A stretch of 64,000 bases of DNA from Actinostola sp. cb2023 (GCA_033675265.1 JAUJYZ010000160.1:124001-188000), one strand, 5' to 3'. Positions 1 through 11,751 are shown, counted from the first letter of the stretch. Notes: a model not told the origin generated them from the letters alone. Numbers and translations: made by a program.

Positions 1-167
1 GCGTCAAATCTTAATTACTACCGCGCAGGCAATAAGTTCACGTGATCGAAGTGTGAGAAAATAATAAATGCATGTGACCAGGTCAAAGTCGATAGAAATA
101 CTTTTGGCGCCGTTGTTAACAACAATTTTTTCAGTGTTTGACTATGGGGATATAACAAAACACTTAA

Positions 168-1584
168 AGGGGCACTGTCACGACGCGCGCATGCGTCAAT
201 TTTAATGATATGCTGAGATTTTTAATGATATGCAGAGGTCAACGAACTCGTTTGTTTACGAAGAGAAATGCGCTAGTAAATGTCAATGTTGTGTTTTGAA
301 AGTGTTTTACCGTCAAGCTTTCGCAGAGTGCTTCCAAGTTATTCAGAATATACAACCTTTACAGCGTGTGACCTAAATATTTCATGAAATAAGTACTTAT
401 TATAGCGACTTCTGGTGAAGGAAAGACGATAAATAGCAGACAATCCGAGGTGACAACTCAGATAAAGTTATTCACATTTCAAAAACCAAGTCCGTATTAA
501 TTACTTCTTTGCTTCAAAAAAGACTAACGAAGATGTACATATCACTACTGTATATAGGTACTCGTGTTTTCTTAAATTGTAAGAGTACAAAAGAGTGCAA
601 AAAGAACTGCACAATATAATTCCCGTGTGAAAAGTATAATCACTGAGTTCTCTTTGCCGTTGTGTCACTACTTCCAAACCTCGCAGAAATAAAAACTCAT
701 ACAATGTGACAGTTGTTTGAAATAGCTTCAGTTCATATGAACTCGAAGGAATACATTGATATGATGTATACAACTGAGTTCTTTTTGAGAACATAATAAT
801 TCGAGTGAATAAGTCAATGAACGCGTTGTCAAACATTGTTGTTGTCGTTCGGAATACTTTCCTACCTCCTTTGGTACTCCAGAGCTGTTAAAGAGAAGTA
901 CAGCGAACTCAGAATGTGTAGTATAACCGTATTCTATCTTCCCAGTAAACCAAAACTTATAAACCTGTCGCCTGAATACATTCGTTGTCAAACACTACAT
1001 CCCGGCGGCCGCCATGAGAAGCCATCGTCATCGCTCTCGCCGATTAAATAAAAAGCGTATAAAATTGGACTTCAAACCAAAAATAACTACCTAGAAATAC
1101 GAAACAACAATCAATCTAAGTACTGAATAAGTATCATCTTCTAGAGTGCAAGGATTACAATGATATAATTCGATATATTAACACACTGAATTTGAATTTT
1201 CCTCGGGTCTCTTGATAGCGTTGGTCAACGATTTCAAGATTGAAGCCAAGACTCGCGCATGCGTGTGTCATGACAGTGCCCCTTTAATACATTCGTTGTC
1301 AACCACTATCCCGGCGGCCGCCATGAGAAGCCATCGCCATCGCTCTCGCCGATTAAATAAAAAGCGTATAAAATTGGACTTCAAACCAAAAATAACTACC
1401 TACAAATACGAAACAACAATCCATCTAAGTACTGAATAAGTATCATCTTCTAGAGTGCAAGGATTACAATGATATAATTCGATACACTGAATTTGAATTT
1501 TCCTCGGGTCTCTTGAAAGCGTTGGTCAACGATTTCAAGATTGAAGCCAAGATTCGCGCATGCGTGTGTCGTGACAGTGCCCCT
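168..1584. mobile_element. TTAA-flanked inverted-repeat element A
   Basis: TTAA at 164-167 and 1585-1588 flanks terminal inverted repeats beginning AGGGGCACTGTCACGACG and ending CGTGACAGTGCCCCT. A GCGCATGCG palindrome lies just inside each end. TTAA duplications are typical of piggyBac-type and Kolobok-type DNA transposons. I see no transposase inside, only short overlapping ORFs of about 100 codons on both strands, so it is probably non-autonomous. A close relative sits at 26514-27364. The right end is present twice because of an internal tandem duplication. Confidence 0.75.
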
Positions 1585-1588
1585 TTAA
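975..1588. repeat. Tandem duplication (~311 bp period) at the right end of element A
   Basis: Two nearly identical units start with AATACATTCGTTGTCAA at 975 and 1286. Each contains GGCGGCCGCCATGAGAAG and ends in the right TIR plus TTAA (1284-1287 and 1585-1588). The second copy has a few substitutions and a short deletion. Confidence 0.85.
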
Positions 1589-1690
1589 TGACTGTTTCCT
1601 CGGGAAAACAGTTAATTTTGTTACCCTCGAATCTCAATGTTGAGATTATCGGGAAACAAAATTAAATGTTTCCCTCAGGACCAGTCATTA
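1587..1690. repeat. Short imperfect palindrome
   Basis: AATGACTGTTTCCTC... pairs with ...GGACCAGTCATT around the centre ATCTCAATGTTGAGAT. It could be a small fold-back element. It lies between element A and the large inverted repeat. Confidence 0.55.
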
Positions 1691-1701
1691 AGAGGGCGTG
1701 C

Positions 1702-3205
1702 CTGTTAGAATCGAGAATCTCAAATCAGTTGTGAAATTTCGAATTTGTTTTTATTTCACCAAAACATCCCTTTGGGTGAACTGTTTTAGGAAATCATACT
1801 AAAAAATCCCAGCGCGTTTTCAATTTTGAGAAATTTACAAAAGTTTAAAAAATCAATTAAATTTCCGATTTTACCTCATTAATATGCACGAATTATGAGC
1901 CAACTTTAAAGCGATGGCGAGAGCTCGCAAATGTTTCAATCAAATTGATGTTGCTCACACATTGCAAACAACTCACTAGCTTCAAGAATTGCTACAAAGC
2001 TTTGAACAAAATCCTTTATGAATATGTGGTTTTGACCTTGATCTATACACCGTCTTATTTTACGTTCTTGCAACGGCCAAAATAAGGACCACGTTCAACC
2101 TTCCAAAATCGATCCTGGTACCTAACAAATGGGTAAAAAAATTACACTGCATGAAAGCACGCTTATTCTAGTTTTGACAGGCAAAAAGTCAGCTCTGCAA
2201 ATTAAAACGCGACCGCGCAGTGAAATATTAACTCGTGCCATTTGAACGTCTTCAACGAGATATGCGATACGCAACGAAATGTCCAAACCGGGGTCCAAAC
2301 TAACCCCCAAAGCGAAGTAAAGTACGAGAGAACCCAAAAATCGTTTGTAATACCTTCTAGCTATGCTTTTAGTTGATAAACTAAGAAAACGGAAGTTGTT
2401 CTCTGTGAAACCGTATCAGATAAACAACAACAACAAAAATTAACCGATTAAAAACATCAGTGACAATGTTGTTAGACGAGGCTTGCAAGTTCTAGTTTGC
2501 CACTATCGGCTCTAGATAGGTAGATTTCTGATATTTGAAAAGATCTACAATGTTGAGAATATCGCATGATAAAAGAGTGAAAACATTGTCGACCTTTCAA
2601 AGACAATCGGAAATAACCGGTTAATTAATGAAATTGATCACGAGCCGTTTAACTGCCGCTACGCATTTTAAAACAACCATTTATTCGGTATTCTGTTACT
2701 TTGCAACTACATTCAACCAATACGATAAACGTTTGAGATACTTACAACTGACTTCTGTAACTGCATGAGTAGGCCACTCACTAAACGGACTCACCGTACA
2801 TTTAGGCCAAGACTTGTCACGGTATAATTGTTTGTATCCTGTTTGTAGCAGTTTTTGTATCCTAAAATAGCTTACATTGGCCTTTGATCTTCCCTGAATA
2901 GCATACTTTTGCGATATACTGCCAACCTGTTGCACATATTCTAACGACAAACTGCAGGCCTAGCAGTGATATATGCAATGTTCAGTTAATCCAGTTATCC
3001 AGTTAAATTTTGAATAAATTATCTCTGGATCTTTGCACGATGTTTCGTAATTTGAAGTGACATTGCTCAATCCAGTACTGCACTAGTTGGAAATGGCGTT
3101 GTGTAGCTTTTCGGCTCGTGTAAAAAGCAACGTGTCTTGTGGAGTTTATAGTCCAGAATATCCAGACCAGTTTCAACCCAGGGGGGTGCTCAGGGGTATC
3201 AGTGA
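1702..3205 (+). repeat. Left arm of giant inverted repeat (1504 bp)
   Basis: This stretch is the reverse complement of 4253-5756. Both arms are 1504 bp and no difference was seen wherever I compared them; the 84-codon and 71-codon ORFs they contain translate identically. The arms contain no recognised gene. The inner end lies inside the terminal repeat of the small element at 3971-4283 (GGTGCTCAGGGGTATCAGTGA), and only part of that repeat is present in this arm. Confidence 0.9.
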
Positions 3206-3479
3206 TATCTACTATTAGTGGTGAGGCGAGCAAAGAACGTCTCGTCCTTCGGACTCGACTTCGTAGACCCGACTTTGGAGACTCTGGAACCAGGGTAAGC
3301 CGAGTATGGCATTAGATGGCGAACACGCAAAGTCAGATGTTCAGTACCGCAACCCTTAATTGCGCACAAATCTGCTACTGTGAAAGGGTTACGCAGAATA
3401 AACAGCATGCACTCACGTTTGATTCTCGAGAAAACGGGACAACTTATTGCAATTGAGAAGTTTAACCTGACTTTCAGGC

Positions 3480-3915
3480 TCAAAGGGGAGGGGATGGGAA
3501 ATAAGGAGAGAGGAGAGGGAAAGGATAGGAGAGAGGAGGGAAAGGACAGGGGAGGGGAGGGGAGGGGGAAAGTAGAGAGGAGAGGGAAAGGAGAGAGGAG
3601 AGGGGAAGGAGAGAGGAGAGGGAAAGGAGAGAGGAGAGGGAAAGGAGAGTGGAGAGGGAAAGGAGAGAGGAGAGGGAAAGGAGAGAGGAGAGGGAAAGGA
3701 GAGAGGAGAGGGAAAGGAGAGAGGAGAGGGAAAGGAGAGAGGAGAGGGAAAGGAGAGAGGAGAGGGAAAGGAGAGAGGAGAGGGAAAGGAGAGAGGAGAG
3801 GGAAAGGAGAGAGGAGAGGGAAAGGAGAGAGGAGAGGGAAAGGATAGGAGAGGGAAAGGATAGGAGAGGGAAAGGATAGGAGAGGGAAAGGATAGGAGAG
3901 GGAAAGGATAGGAGA
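3480..3915. repeat. Polypurine minisatellite in the palindrome spacer
   Basis: About 435 bases that are almost purely purine on the plus strand. The units resemble AGGAGAGAGGAGAGGGAA (18 bp), switching to 16-bp AGGATAGGAGAGGGAA units after about 3840. Long open frames on both strands here are artefacts of the repeat. Such mirror-type homopurine tracts can form triplex DNA. Confidence 0.9.
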
Positions 3916-3970
3916 GGGAACATCTCGACACATTTCTATTGCATTCTGCCAGAGGAACACATTGAAACTC

Positions 3971-4283
3971 CCAAGGGGGTACTCAGGGGTATCAGTGACG
4001 GGGAGGTGCGAATGAGGCCAAACGTTTTAACCCAAAAAAGTCTATTACGCAAAAACAAGACCCCAAAAAAGTCCAAAATCCATTTTTCTCCACATACTGA
4101 ATCGAGAACGGTAGGATATCAATTTTATCAACCCCAAAAAAGTCCTTGCCAGAATCTTTATTTCTGAAAAAAAAAGTCCACCGGAAATTTGCTGACCCCG
4201 AAAAGTCCCAAGCCGCAGATTTCAAACCCAAAAAGGTCTTCGCACCTCCCCGTCACTGATACCCCTGAGCACCCCCCTGGGTT
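3971..4283. mobile_element. Small inverted-repeat element (MITE-like)
   Basis: Ends are CCAAGGGGGTACTCAGGGGT and the near reverse complement ACCCCTGAGCACCCCCCTGG, each followed inward by ATCAGTGACGGGGAGGTGCGAA or its complement. The interior repeats CCCCAAAAAAGTCC-like segments several times. No coding potential. A truncated copy of its end lies at 3170-3205. Confidence 0.7.
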
Positions 4284-5756
4284 GAAACTGGTCTGGATAT
4301 TCTGGACTATAAACTCCACAAGACACGTTGCTTTTTACACGAGCCGAAAAGCTACACAACGCCATTTCCAACTAGTGCAGTACTGGATTGAGCAATGTCA
4401 CTTCAAATTACGAAACATCGTGCAAAGATCCAGAGATAATTTATTCAAAATTTAACTGGATAACTGGATTAACTGAACATTGCATATATCACTGCTAGGC
4501 CTGCAGTTTGTCGTTAGAATATGTGCAACAGGTTGGCAGTATATCGCAAAAGTATGCTATTCAGGGAAGATCAAAGGCCAATGTAAGCTATTTTAGGATA
4601 CAAAAACTGCTACAAACAGGATACAAACAATTATACCGTGACAAGTCTTGGCCTAAATGTACGGTGAGTCCGTTTAGTGAGTGGCCTACTCATGCAGTTA
4701 CAGAAGTCAGTTGTAAGTATCTCAAACGTTTATCGTATTGGTTGAATGTAGTTGCAAAGTAACAGAATACCGAATAAATGGTTGTTTTAAAATGCGTAGC
4801 GGCAGTTAAACGGCTCGTGATCAATTTCATTAATTAACCGGTTATTTCCGATTGTCTTTGAAAGGTCGACAATGTTTTCACTCTTTTATCATGCGATATT
4901 CTCAACATTGTAGATCTTTTCAAATATCAGAAATCTACCTATCTAGAGCCGATAGTGGCAAACTAGAACTTGCAAGCCTCGTCTAACAACATTGTCACTG
5001 ATGTTTTTAATCGGTTAATTTTTGTTGTTGTTGTTTATCTGATACGGTTTCACAGAGAACAACTTCCGTTTTCTTAGTTTATCAACTAAAAGCATAGCTA
5101 GAAGGTATTACAAACGATTTTTGGGTTCTCTCGTACTTTACTTCGCTTTGGGGGTTAGTTTGGACCCCGGTTTGGACATTTCGTTGCGTATCGCATATCT
5201 CGTTGAAGACGTTCAAATGGCACGAGTTAATATTTCACTGCGCGGTCGCGTTTTAATTTGCAGAGCTGACTTTTTGCCTGTCAAAACTAGAATAAGCGTG
5301 CTTTCATGCAGTGTAATTTTTTTACCCATTTGTTAGGTACCAGGATCGATTTTGGAAGGTTGAACGTGGTCCTTATTTTGGCCGTTGCAAGAACGTAAAA
5401 TAAGACGGTGTATAGATCAAGGTCAAAACCACATATTCATAAAGGATTTTGTTCAAAGCTTTGTAGCAATTCTTGAAGCTAGTGAGTTGTTTGCAATGTG
5501 TGAGCAACATCAATTTGATTGAAACATTTGCGAGCTCTCGCCATCGCTTTAAAGTTGGCTCATAATTCGTGCATATTAATGAGGTAAAATCGGAAATTTA
5601 ATTGATTTTTTAAACTTTTGTAAATTTCTCAAAATTGAAAACGCGCTGGGATTTTTTAGTATGATTTCCTAAAACAGTTCACCCAAAGGGATGTTTTGGT
5701 GAAATAAAAACAAATTCGAAATTTCACAACTGATTTGAGATTCTCGATTCTAACAG
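4253..5756 (-). repeat. Right arm of giant inverted repeat (1504 bp)
   Basis: Reverse complement of 1702-3205, ending at CTAACAG next to unrelated sequence. The spacer between arms is 1047 bp. Possible origins are an inverted segmental duplication, very long TIRs of an unrecognised element, or an assembly palindrome. No recognised gene is present in it. Confidence 0.9.
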
Positions 5757-5894
5757 ATTCTCTTTTAAGTGTTTATTATTAGTGGTGGGGTATTCCATAC
5801 TGTAATAATTGCTCCCATGTATTCACATCCTTTCAGGAGAAAACATGTCATTTTGCTTTATATATAAGTCCATGTAATAAATAATTTAACATCA

Positions 5895-5973
5895 TTATGT
5901 TACAAGTGGTTTCTGAATATTAGAAAGGGCAGCACAAATAATAATATTAATGTCATCCACCACTGGTAATAAT
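5895..5973 (-). pseudogene. C-terminal tail of ISL2EU-like DDE transposase
   Basis: Reading minus strand from the target-site copy at 5974-5982, the frame encodes LLPVVDDINIIICAALSNIQ and stops with TAA at 5895-5897. This matches the usual C-terminal helix of DDE_Tnp_4/ISL2EU transposases, where a cytoplasmic-type ICAAL.N.Q motif ends the protein. It continues, in frame and across the 3.87-kb insertion, the DDE exon that breaks off at about 9853. Its position shows that the element at 5984-9852 inserted inside the transposase gene. Confidence 0.7.
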
Positions 5974-6559
5974 GTAATGGGGGCAGGAGGGAGGGGGTGA
6001 CTCTATTGTTCTCGAATTAGCATTTTAGACCGACTCATAGTTACCGGTGTGACGTCACGGCTTTCTAGAGAAGCTAAATTAAGTAATGGTTACTTCAAAA
6101 AAGGAGGTTCTGCTTAGAAGGTAATAACCACGGACTGTGTGGAATATGGTGGATGTACATGCTCTGAATCTTTGTATCTTTGCCTCCAAAGTTGTTGTGT
6201 ACAAAATAAGGCCGGACACGATGATTGGAGACCGTCATATGTATTTCCTTGGATTTCGTGGTGAAACTGTGTTCTCTTCATTTGCTAAGTACTTTTACAT
6301 TAGTTATTTATGTATGTCACTCATGAAGTAGAATGTGCCTTGGATTCAATACCAATTTAGTTAATTTAGTTAGTTTTATTGCTATTAAATGACCGGTTTC
6401 TGACAGTAAATATAAAGATATATATTAAGCTATAAAATGATGGTATTTTTATTTCAATCTGTTGACTAGTTGCATTGTTGTGCTATGTTAATTAATCAAG
6501 TATACATATTTTCCCAAAAATTGACGTGGCAATATAAATGGCGAGGTACCCCCTCCCCC

Positions 6560-6700
6560 CCTCTAAAAACGATGGCAAGAATAGGGTTAAGCTTATGTTA
6601 TTAATGATATATTAAATTAAATATAATATATTAATTAAATATATATATATTATTATATTATATATTATATACAGCGTTTTTCAAAAATTCTGTTAATCCT
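6560..6700. repeat. AT-rich simple repeat
   Basis: Alternating TA/AT tract (TATTAATTAAATATATATAT and similar) inside the 3.9-kb element. No coding content is visible around it. Confidence 0.7.
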
Positions 6701-7350
6701 AATTGATCGATATATCAATATATAGTAATTTGCATAATCCTAATTCTTTGATTTTAGCTATTATTAAACCTGAATCTAAACCCAAGTAACCTTTGTAGTA
6801 TGTATGTGAAAAAATAATTGAAAAATTTGAACTTTAGAGGGCTTATTCAGCCATTATGATGAAAATTACCCACAATGCACCCGATATATTGATATATCGA
6901 TCTATATTGCTTTTACAGAATTTTTGCAAAGGGCTGTATTAACACAATGATAATATAAAGAGAGATTTGGATTATATCAAAACGAGAATAAGAATAAATA
7001 TTGTATTCAGTGTACTCGAATAAAGGTGTTTTTTTTAAGAGCTGCAGATCGAGGGTGCTCAGGTCTTGATAGGCTGGGTTTAGATAGGGGGTGTACCACT
7101 AGGGTTTGTAAACCCTGACCCTAACATAAGACAGTGACATCTTGTAAATTCATACCCTGTTGAAGACAGATTATACCCTATCCAGTGGCCCATACCCATA
7201 TAGCAAATATATGGGAGTACACCCCCCCCCCATTTTATTCAGGGTTTGCCACCCCCCCCCCTCAATTTCAGAATCACTAATTACATTTTGTTTATAGAAT
7301 TTATCTACCAGTATTTTTAGTTGTTTATTCTGAAAATGAGAACTGTCTTA

Positions 7351-7468
7351 CAAGTATTATTTACAATATGAGTGGCAATGTTGTATGTGATTTACAATCT
7401 CGAGCCGAAGGCGAGAGATTGTAAATCACATACAACATTGCCACGAAGTATTGTAAAATACTTATGAT
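7351..7468. repeat. Near-perfect ~118-bp hairpin
   Basis: CAATGTTGTATGTGATTTAC with its exact reverse complement is separated by a short CTCGAGCCGAAGGCGAG core, flanked by AAGTATTATTTACAAT / ATTGTAAAATACTT. Part of the same sequence recurs at about 36210-36260 in the Ig-gene intron, so this is a dispersed fold-back repeat. Confidence 0.8.
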
Positions 7469-8152
7469 ATTCATTCTTCATTAAAATGCTACAGCTATTG
7501 TTTTATTTGAAGAGTGAGCTAATTTAGTTGTAGAGCCATTGTGCTCGAAGTTCTAAACAAATTGAATGCCAATTCAGTACAAAATGATAGGGAGGTACTT
7601 TAGTAAAAAAGGCAGTCATCAAGAGAAAACATATATCATTTTCGATAAGTTAATTATGAATAGAGCATGATTTATTTTGGGTGAACTTTATCCCTTGGGG
7701 ACGACTAAGTGCAAGCTTTGCAATCTTTTCGATGGTTTAGATTATGCATTGAAAGGACTGACGTGAAAGCGTACTCAGCTCTGAGATGTTTTGTTTCCGA
7801 AAGCCAAAAACTGCAGACGAAGAGATAAATTGGCTGCAAGATACAACTCCTAAGAACACTAGAAATAGTACGAAATGGAGTGTTAAGATCTTTGAGGAAT
7901 GGCAACAGACGCGGGTATATAAACAAATTTGCGAAAAATGAATCTTTTGGGTTTCCATGTAGCGAAATCGAAGCTATACAAGATCTAACTCTCAATATAT
8001 CAGATATGTCGCCTGTGAGTATTAATTTCTGGATGACGAAGTTCATAGGGGAGATTGTCAACAAGTAGTGTAAATTTGCCGTGTAATGCAACATTTCAGT
8101 TTTCATTATATTGTCAGTGATTAATGCTAAAGTATTATCTTAACAGCCTCTT

Positions 8153-8260
8153 TTGATACAGAATATTAATATATCTATTAGTATTCTGTATGGTATACAG
8201 AATACTGATAGATCTATTAGTATTCTGTATGGTATACAGAATTCTAATAAAGCATTGTAT
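8153..8260. repeat. Tandem hairpin of ATTAGTATTCTGTAT type
   Basis: Alternating ATTAGTATTCTGTATGG and ATACAGAATACTGATAG units form stacked palindromes. Related hairpins with the same ATTAGTATTCT core occur at 19585-19680 and 36480-36575. Confidence 0.7.
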
Positions 8261-8694
8261 TCATTCATCAACTCCAACATTTCCCTGCTGAATATTCAGA
8301 CCCTCCCCGTGCTTTCAGTATGTATCGGATATACAAGAATATGCACGTGACACAAATGGCGCATCCGGATTGGACAGTAACCTTATGAATGATTAATCAA
8401 TATTATAACAAGACTTATAATAAAGCTCAATATTTCAGAATCAGTCAGGCTTGATTTTAGAATTGATACAATATACAATGATCTCATTCTCAGTTGTTCA
8501 ATGCAGAAAATGGTAGCTGTTCTTAGTAATTAATACAACATGCTAAGAACTGAAACTCTATGCTTTGAAATCAACTGAACATTTTTAGTAATTCCTATAG
8601 GAATACCCAATAATTCCCAGACTGACAAAGAAAACTTCTATACCATTTAATTCAAATCTGAAATACTGAATATTATAGACCATGTTAATAACAT

Positions 8695-9010
8695 AATACA
8701 TATAAAATATAATTAATAGAGTGATGGCACTTAACCCGTGAAACAGATATTTATAGCCAAGTACAAATGTAGATATTACTAGACACTTATAATTCCATTG
8801 TTTTCTTTTCTTTTGATTTGACTATTAATCACTAATTATTAGATTTTGTTTATATAAAATATAATTAATAGAGTGATGGCACTTAACCCGTGAAACAGAG
8901 TGATTCCAATAAACCTGGGCACTACTAATTAGCTGTCAGTGTTTATTAGATGCAAAGAAACAAAAGAAAAGAAAAGAGTTTATTGGAATCATGCACACTC
9001 TATTAGTGCC
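8695..9010. repeat. Partially duplicated and inverted AT-rich repeat
   Basis: TATAATTAATAGAGTGATGG followed by CACTTAACCCGTGAAACAGA occurs at about 8708 and again at about 8860. A segment beginning GAGTGATTCCAATAAAC has its inverse (GTTTATTGGAATCATGCACA) near 8980. Fold-back repeat without coding content. Confidence 0.6.
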
Positions 9011-9853
9011 ATAACTCTAATAAATTTAATAATATCAATTATTCGTAATAAGCTGATAAATATACTAATTAATAAATCATAGAAATTGGCTTAAAGCTAC
9101 TTGGCTGGGCAGTTTGTTCCACTCCTGTTACAAGGTTCTTGGAAAGAATGAACATTAAAAAAGCATGACATATATGTTATGATTCTGTCTTCGAATTTTG
9201 GGCTTCCTGTGGTGTACATGTGCTCAAATATTAAAACGCAAGAAATTCGGTTACAAATCAACCTATAGTTTTCTAAAGCTTTCTATAGATATTTCGTATT
9301 TCTAAAGTAATATTTGTCTCAAATTTTTAGCTTTGAAAATTTTCGATTTTGCGAATTATAATGGGTTTACAGTGCATCGTGTCCTTATTTTGTACACAAC
9401 AACTTTGGAGGCAAAGATACAAAGATCCAGAGCATGTACATCCACCATATTCTACACAGTCCATGATTATTACCTTCTAAGTAGAACCTCCTTTTTTGAA
9501 GTAACCATTACGTAGTTTAGCTTCTCTAGAAAGCCGAGACCTTTACCCGGTCGATAGGTTTCGTTCTCTATTTTGATAACCGTCAAGACTAGAACTCCGG
9601 AAAAAAACACATAATCCTTGCATTACTTTTATCTCGATATAGATATTCTTACACATTAATACCTCTAGAAACTAAAAAAATATACATATACACTGTACAC
9701 GAAGATCTGAACAGAATATTGAGCGTTTTATAGTCGGCATGAAGAACACCAGACTGGCCGCCATATTGAAATTCATCCCAGCGAGCCGTGACGTCACACT
9801 GGTAACTATGAGTCGGTCACTTTTGAAAAATAGAGTCACCCCCTCCCTCCTGG

Positions 9854-10308
9854 TAATGGGGATTTCATTTTTCAAAATATGAAATTCCTTCATTCTTCTG
9901 ATGGCAATTTCGACGTATATTCTGGCGTTTGCTATTCTTGAAGTTTCATGGACATCCTCAGCTGTCATCTGCAGAGTAGTGTGTGATGATGGTGGTATTG
10001 CTAATGAACACTGGTGGAAAGCAAGAATATCTTCTATTGTAAATCCCCGGTCTGCCATGACTTGGTCTCCTGGCTGTAAGTAGCTAAGAAATCCAGAAGT
10101 CTCTACAATAAATTTGTCACTTGCCTTACCACCATACGCCTCAGACACATAACTGAAAGTGCCATTAGGGGTAATTCCAACTAGAATCTCCACAGTTGAG
10201 TGATGCTTATAACTACTCCAGCAAAGTGATTGTACCTTCAGGCTGGATGGAGTTTCGATGAAAAACTCAGTACAATCAATAATCACTCTGCATTTGTTGT
10301 AGAACTTC
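9854..10308 (-). pseudogene. DDE catalytic exon of ISL2EU/Harbinger-like transposase
   Basis: Cut-and-paste transposase catalytic domain of the DDE_Tnp_4 type. The exon starts after a minus-strand acceptor (TTTTTAG at 10315-10309). Visible signatures in order: IIDCTEFFIE (first Asp), SYKHHSTVEILVGITPNG, GGKASDKFIVE, GDQVMADRGFTIED (second Asp), SLAIPPSS, then IANARIYVEIAIRRMKEF (Glu). The frame runs into the 3.9-kb element at 9853, and the true C-terminus is at 5895-5973. Upstream pieces (HTH exon 10318-10593, THAP exon near 12 kb) complete a typical THAP-type transposase. Because of the insertions it cannot be functional as assembled. Confidence 0.85.
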
Positions 10309-10317
10309 CTAAAAACA

Positions 10318-10593
10318 TCAGGTTATCAAAAACTTCAATTCCAACGACATAAGGCGAAACCATGTAAAAAGGATTGAGCTTACATTCCCAGGACTTATTT
10401 TAAAGACATGACCTAGATATTCAACAATGTGTCCTAAAACCATAAATAGCTCATCCTCCAGTGAGAGTTTTCGGTTTCCATGCTCTGTATCTCTCAGTTT
10501 AGTTTTCACCCTTGTTTGCTTTTTACCTCTCCAGTAAGTCATGTTAATTGCATGGGGTTGTAGGAAAGTAAACACATTACCAAAACACTGCAT
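10318..10593 (-). pseudogene. HTH-domain exon of the same transposase
   Basis: The translation includes GNRKLSLEDELFMVLGHIV followed by FKISPGNVSSILFTWFRLMS. This corresponds to the helix-turn-helix segment (LSLEDQ..., then S.GTVSRIF..W) that precedes the DDE domain in THAP/ISL2EU transposases and is expected to bind the transposon ends. The segment between the two helices is shorter and less conserved than usual, suggesting decay. The downstream neighbour is the DDE exon, separated by a short intron whose acceptor is visible. Confidence 0.7.
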
Positions 10594-10934
10594 TTGGTAT
10601 TATAAAATAATTTAAATGGTATGCGCGCTCTGATTGGCTGATCCGCCGTGTTTCATTTGCCTGTGAAAACATGGAAATGACGTAACGACCTGCCAGATTA
10701 ATGGAAAATTCATCGACTTTTTGACCTAAAGCTAATTTTGTTTTCAGTGTACGACATTTTCATTAGCAAAATTTACTAAATGTTCAAAACTTTGAAATTA
10801 ACTTACTTGAATAACAGAATGTTAGTGATCCAACTAAGAAAAAACGTCTTGTTTTGATGAAAATCAGCTCGATGATATGAAAACCGGTTGTATGAATACC
10901 TCGCGTAAACAAGCTTGGAAATGTGATGAAATAA

Positions 10935-11165
10935 TTGAGTGTCAACGAGAATCTCTCCAAGAGCTACACAAATCATTGTGTTAGGCCAACTGCCATCACT
11001 CTGTTGTCAAACGCAGGGCTGTCTAACTGCCAAATTATAGCTATTTTGGGTCACCGAAACGAGCAGTCACTTGCAAGTACAACTCCCGGCCATCTTCCAA
11101 CCAGCTCCAACAGTGCAGTAATGTGTTCGCCCAGGCACTCAATCCAAGCAGCAAAAACAACTGAA
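10935..11165 (+). pseudogene. Tyrosine recombinase C-terminal fragment (Crypton-like)
   Basis: Encodes LSKSYTNHCVRPTAITLL (the HxxR box), SNAGLSNCQIIAILGHRNEQ (the GHR box) and SLAS, the end of the phage-integrase fold. The catalytic tyrosine is expected next, but the frame shifts there: the Y-N-S-R-P continuation lies one base out at about 11078-11120. Only the C-terminal part of the catalytic domain is present, with no N-terminal half nearby. It belongs to a different subfamily from the recombinases at 37.5-38.9 kb and 41.7/62 kb. A dead fragment of a mobile element. Confidence 0.75.
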
Positions 11166-11639
11166 GGAAGCATGCAGACTACTTCTCAGCAATGTGCACA
11201 AAATCCCAAACAGTCGGTTTAGCGAGATCTTTTCAAACACGAACCTTGCTCCATCGGTTCAGTCCACGTTTCGTTCAGCCGCCGACTGTCACATGATCAC
11301 AAATAGTCGACGTGTTTGCTTTCAAAAAGAACTATTTCCTCCACTTTTGTATTCAAACTGCTCTTTTTAACACAATGTGTATAATTGTTAACTTTTCGCT
11401 TGGTTTTCAACTTGATTTGAGGTTAAATCATAATTAAAATGACACATTTCCTTGCTCACAGTTTGCCGGTTCAAACACTTGCCAAAAAAAATCATATCAA
11501 AGTCACATATATCGAGCTTTCTGATTGGTTGGTGCAATGTATTGAGAATTACGATTTAGATAATAAAGGATTTATGTTTTTTCGTCTGTTTATCTTTTGT
11601 TTTTGTACATTATTTCGAAAAAATAATTATTTTATAAAA

Positions 11640-11751
11640 GAAATGAAGTACGTTTTCCGTGTTTTCATGCTCTCATGAAAACCGAGGTACGTTTGGGAGA
11701 ATTCGAGAGCAGATCAGTCCAAACACGAGACGTAGACGTACTTCATTTCTT
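11640..11751. repeat. Palindrome flanking the transposase insertion
   Basis: AAATGAAGTACGTTTTCCGT pairs with the later ACGTAGACGTACTTCATTT, with CTCATGAAAACCGAGGTACG between. Possibly the end of the insertion at 10594-11760. Confidence 0.5.

Larger units (their letters stand above)
5984..9852. mobile_element. 3.9-kb inverted-repeat element inserted in the transposase gene
   Basis: Flanked by 9-bp direct repeats GTAATGGGG (5974-5982 and 9853-9861). Ends are CAGGAGGGAGGGGGTGACTC and its reverse complement. The terminal inverted repeat extends about 240 bp inward (ACCGACTCATAGTTACC, GTGACGTCACGGCT, AGAGAAGCTAAAT, then CAAAGATACAAAG) and in the right copy is interrupted by roughly 250 extra bases at about 9535-9785. 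The interior (6.3-9.3 kb) is AT-rich, with hairpins and no gene I recognise. An 8-9 bp duplication fits hAT-like or Mutator-like transposition. Confidence 0.7.

Noticed and set aside
501..1051. Several ~70-110 codon ORFs in element A
   Set aside because: On opposite strands and overlapping, no transposase motif; likely chance frames in a non-autonomous element.
3199..3960. Long Pro/Leu/Ser and Arg/Glu/Gly open frames on both strands
   Set aside because: Artefacts of the polypurine minisatellite, open in several frames at once.
2122..5336. Identical 71- and 84-codon ORFs in both inverted-repeat arms
   Set aside because: Identity follows from the arms being copies; no domain, start context or other coding evidence.
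7351..7468. Possible structured RNA gene
   Set aside because: The near-perfect fold with a related copy in an intron at 36.2 kb fits a dispersed fold-back repeat better than an RNA gene.
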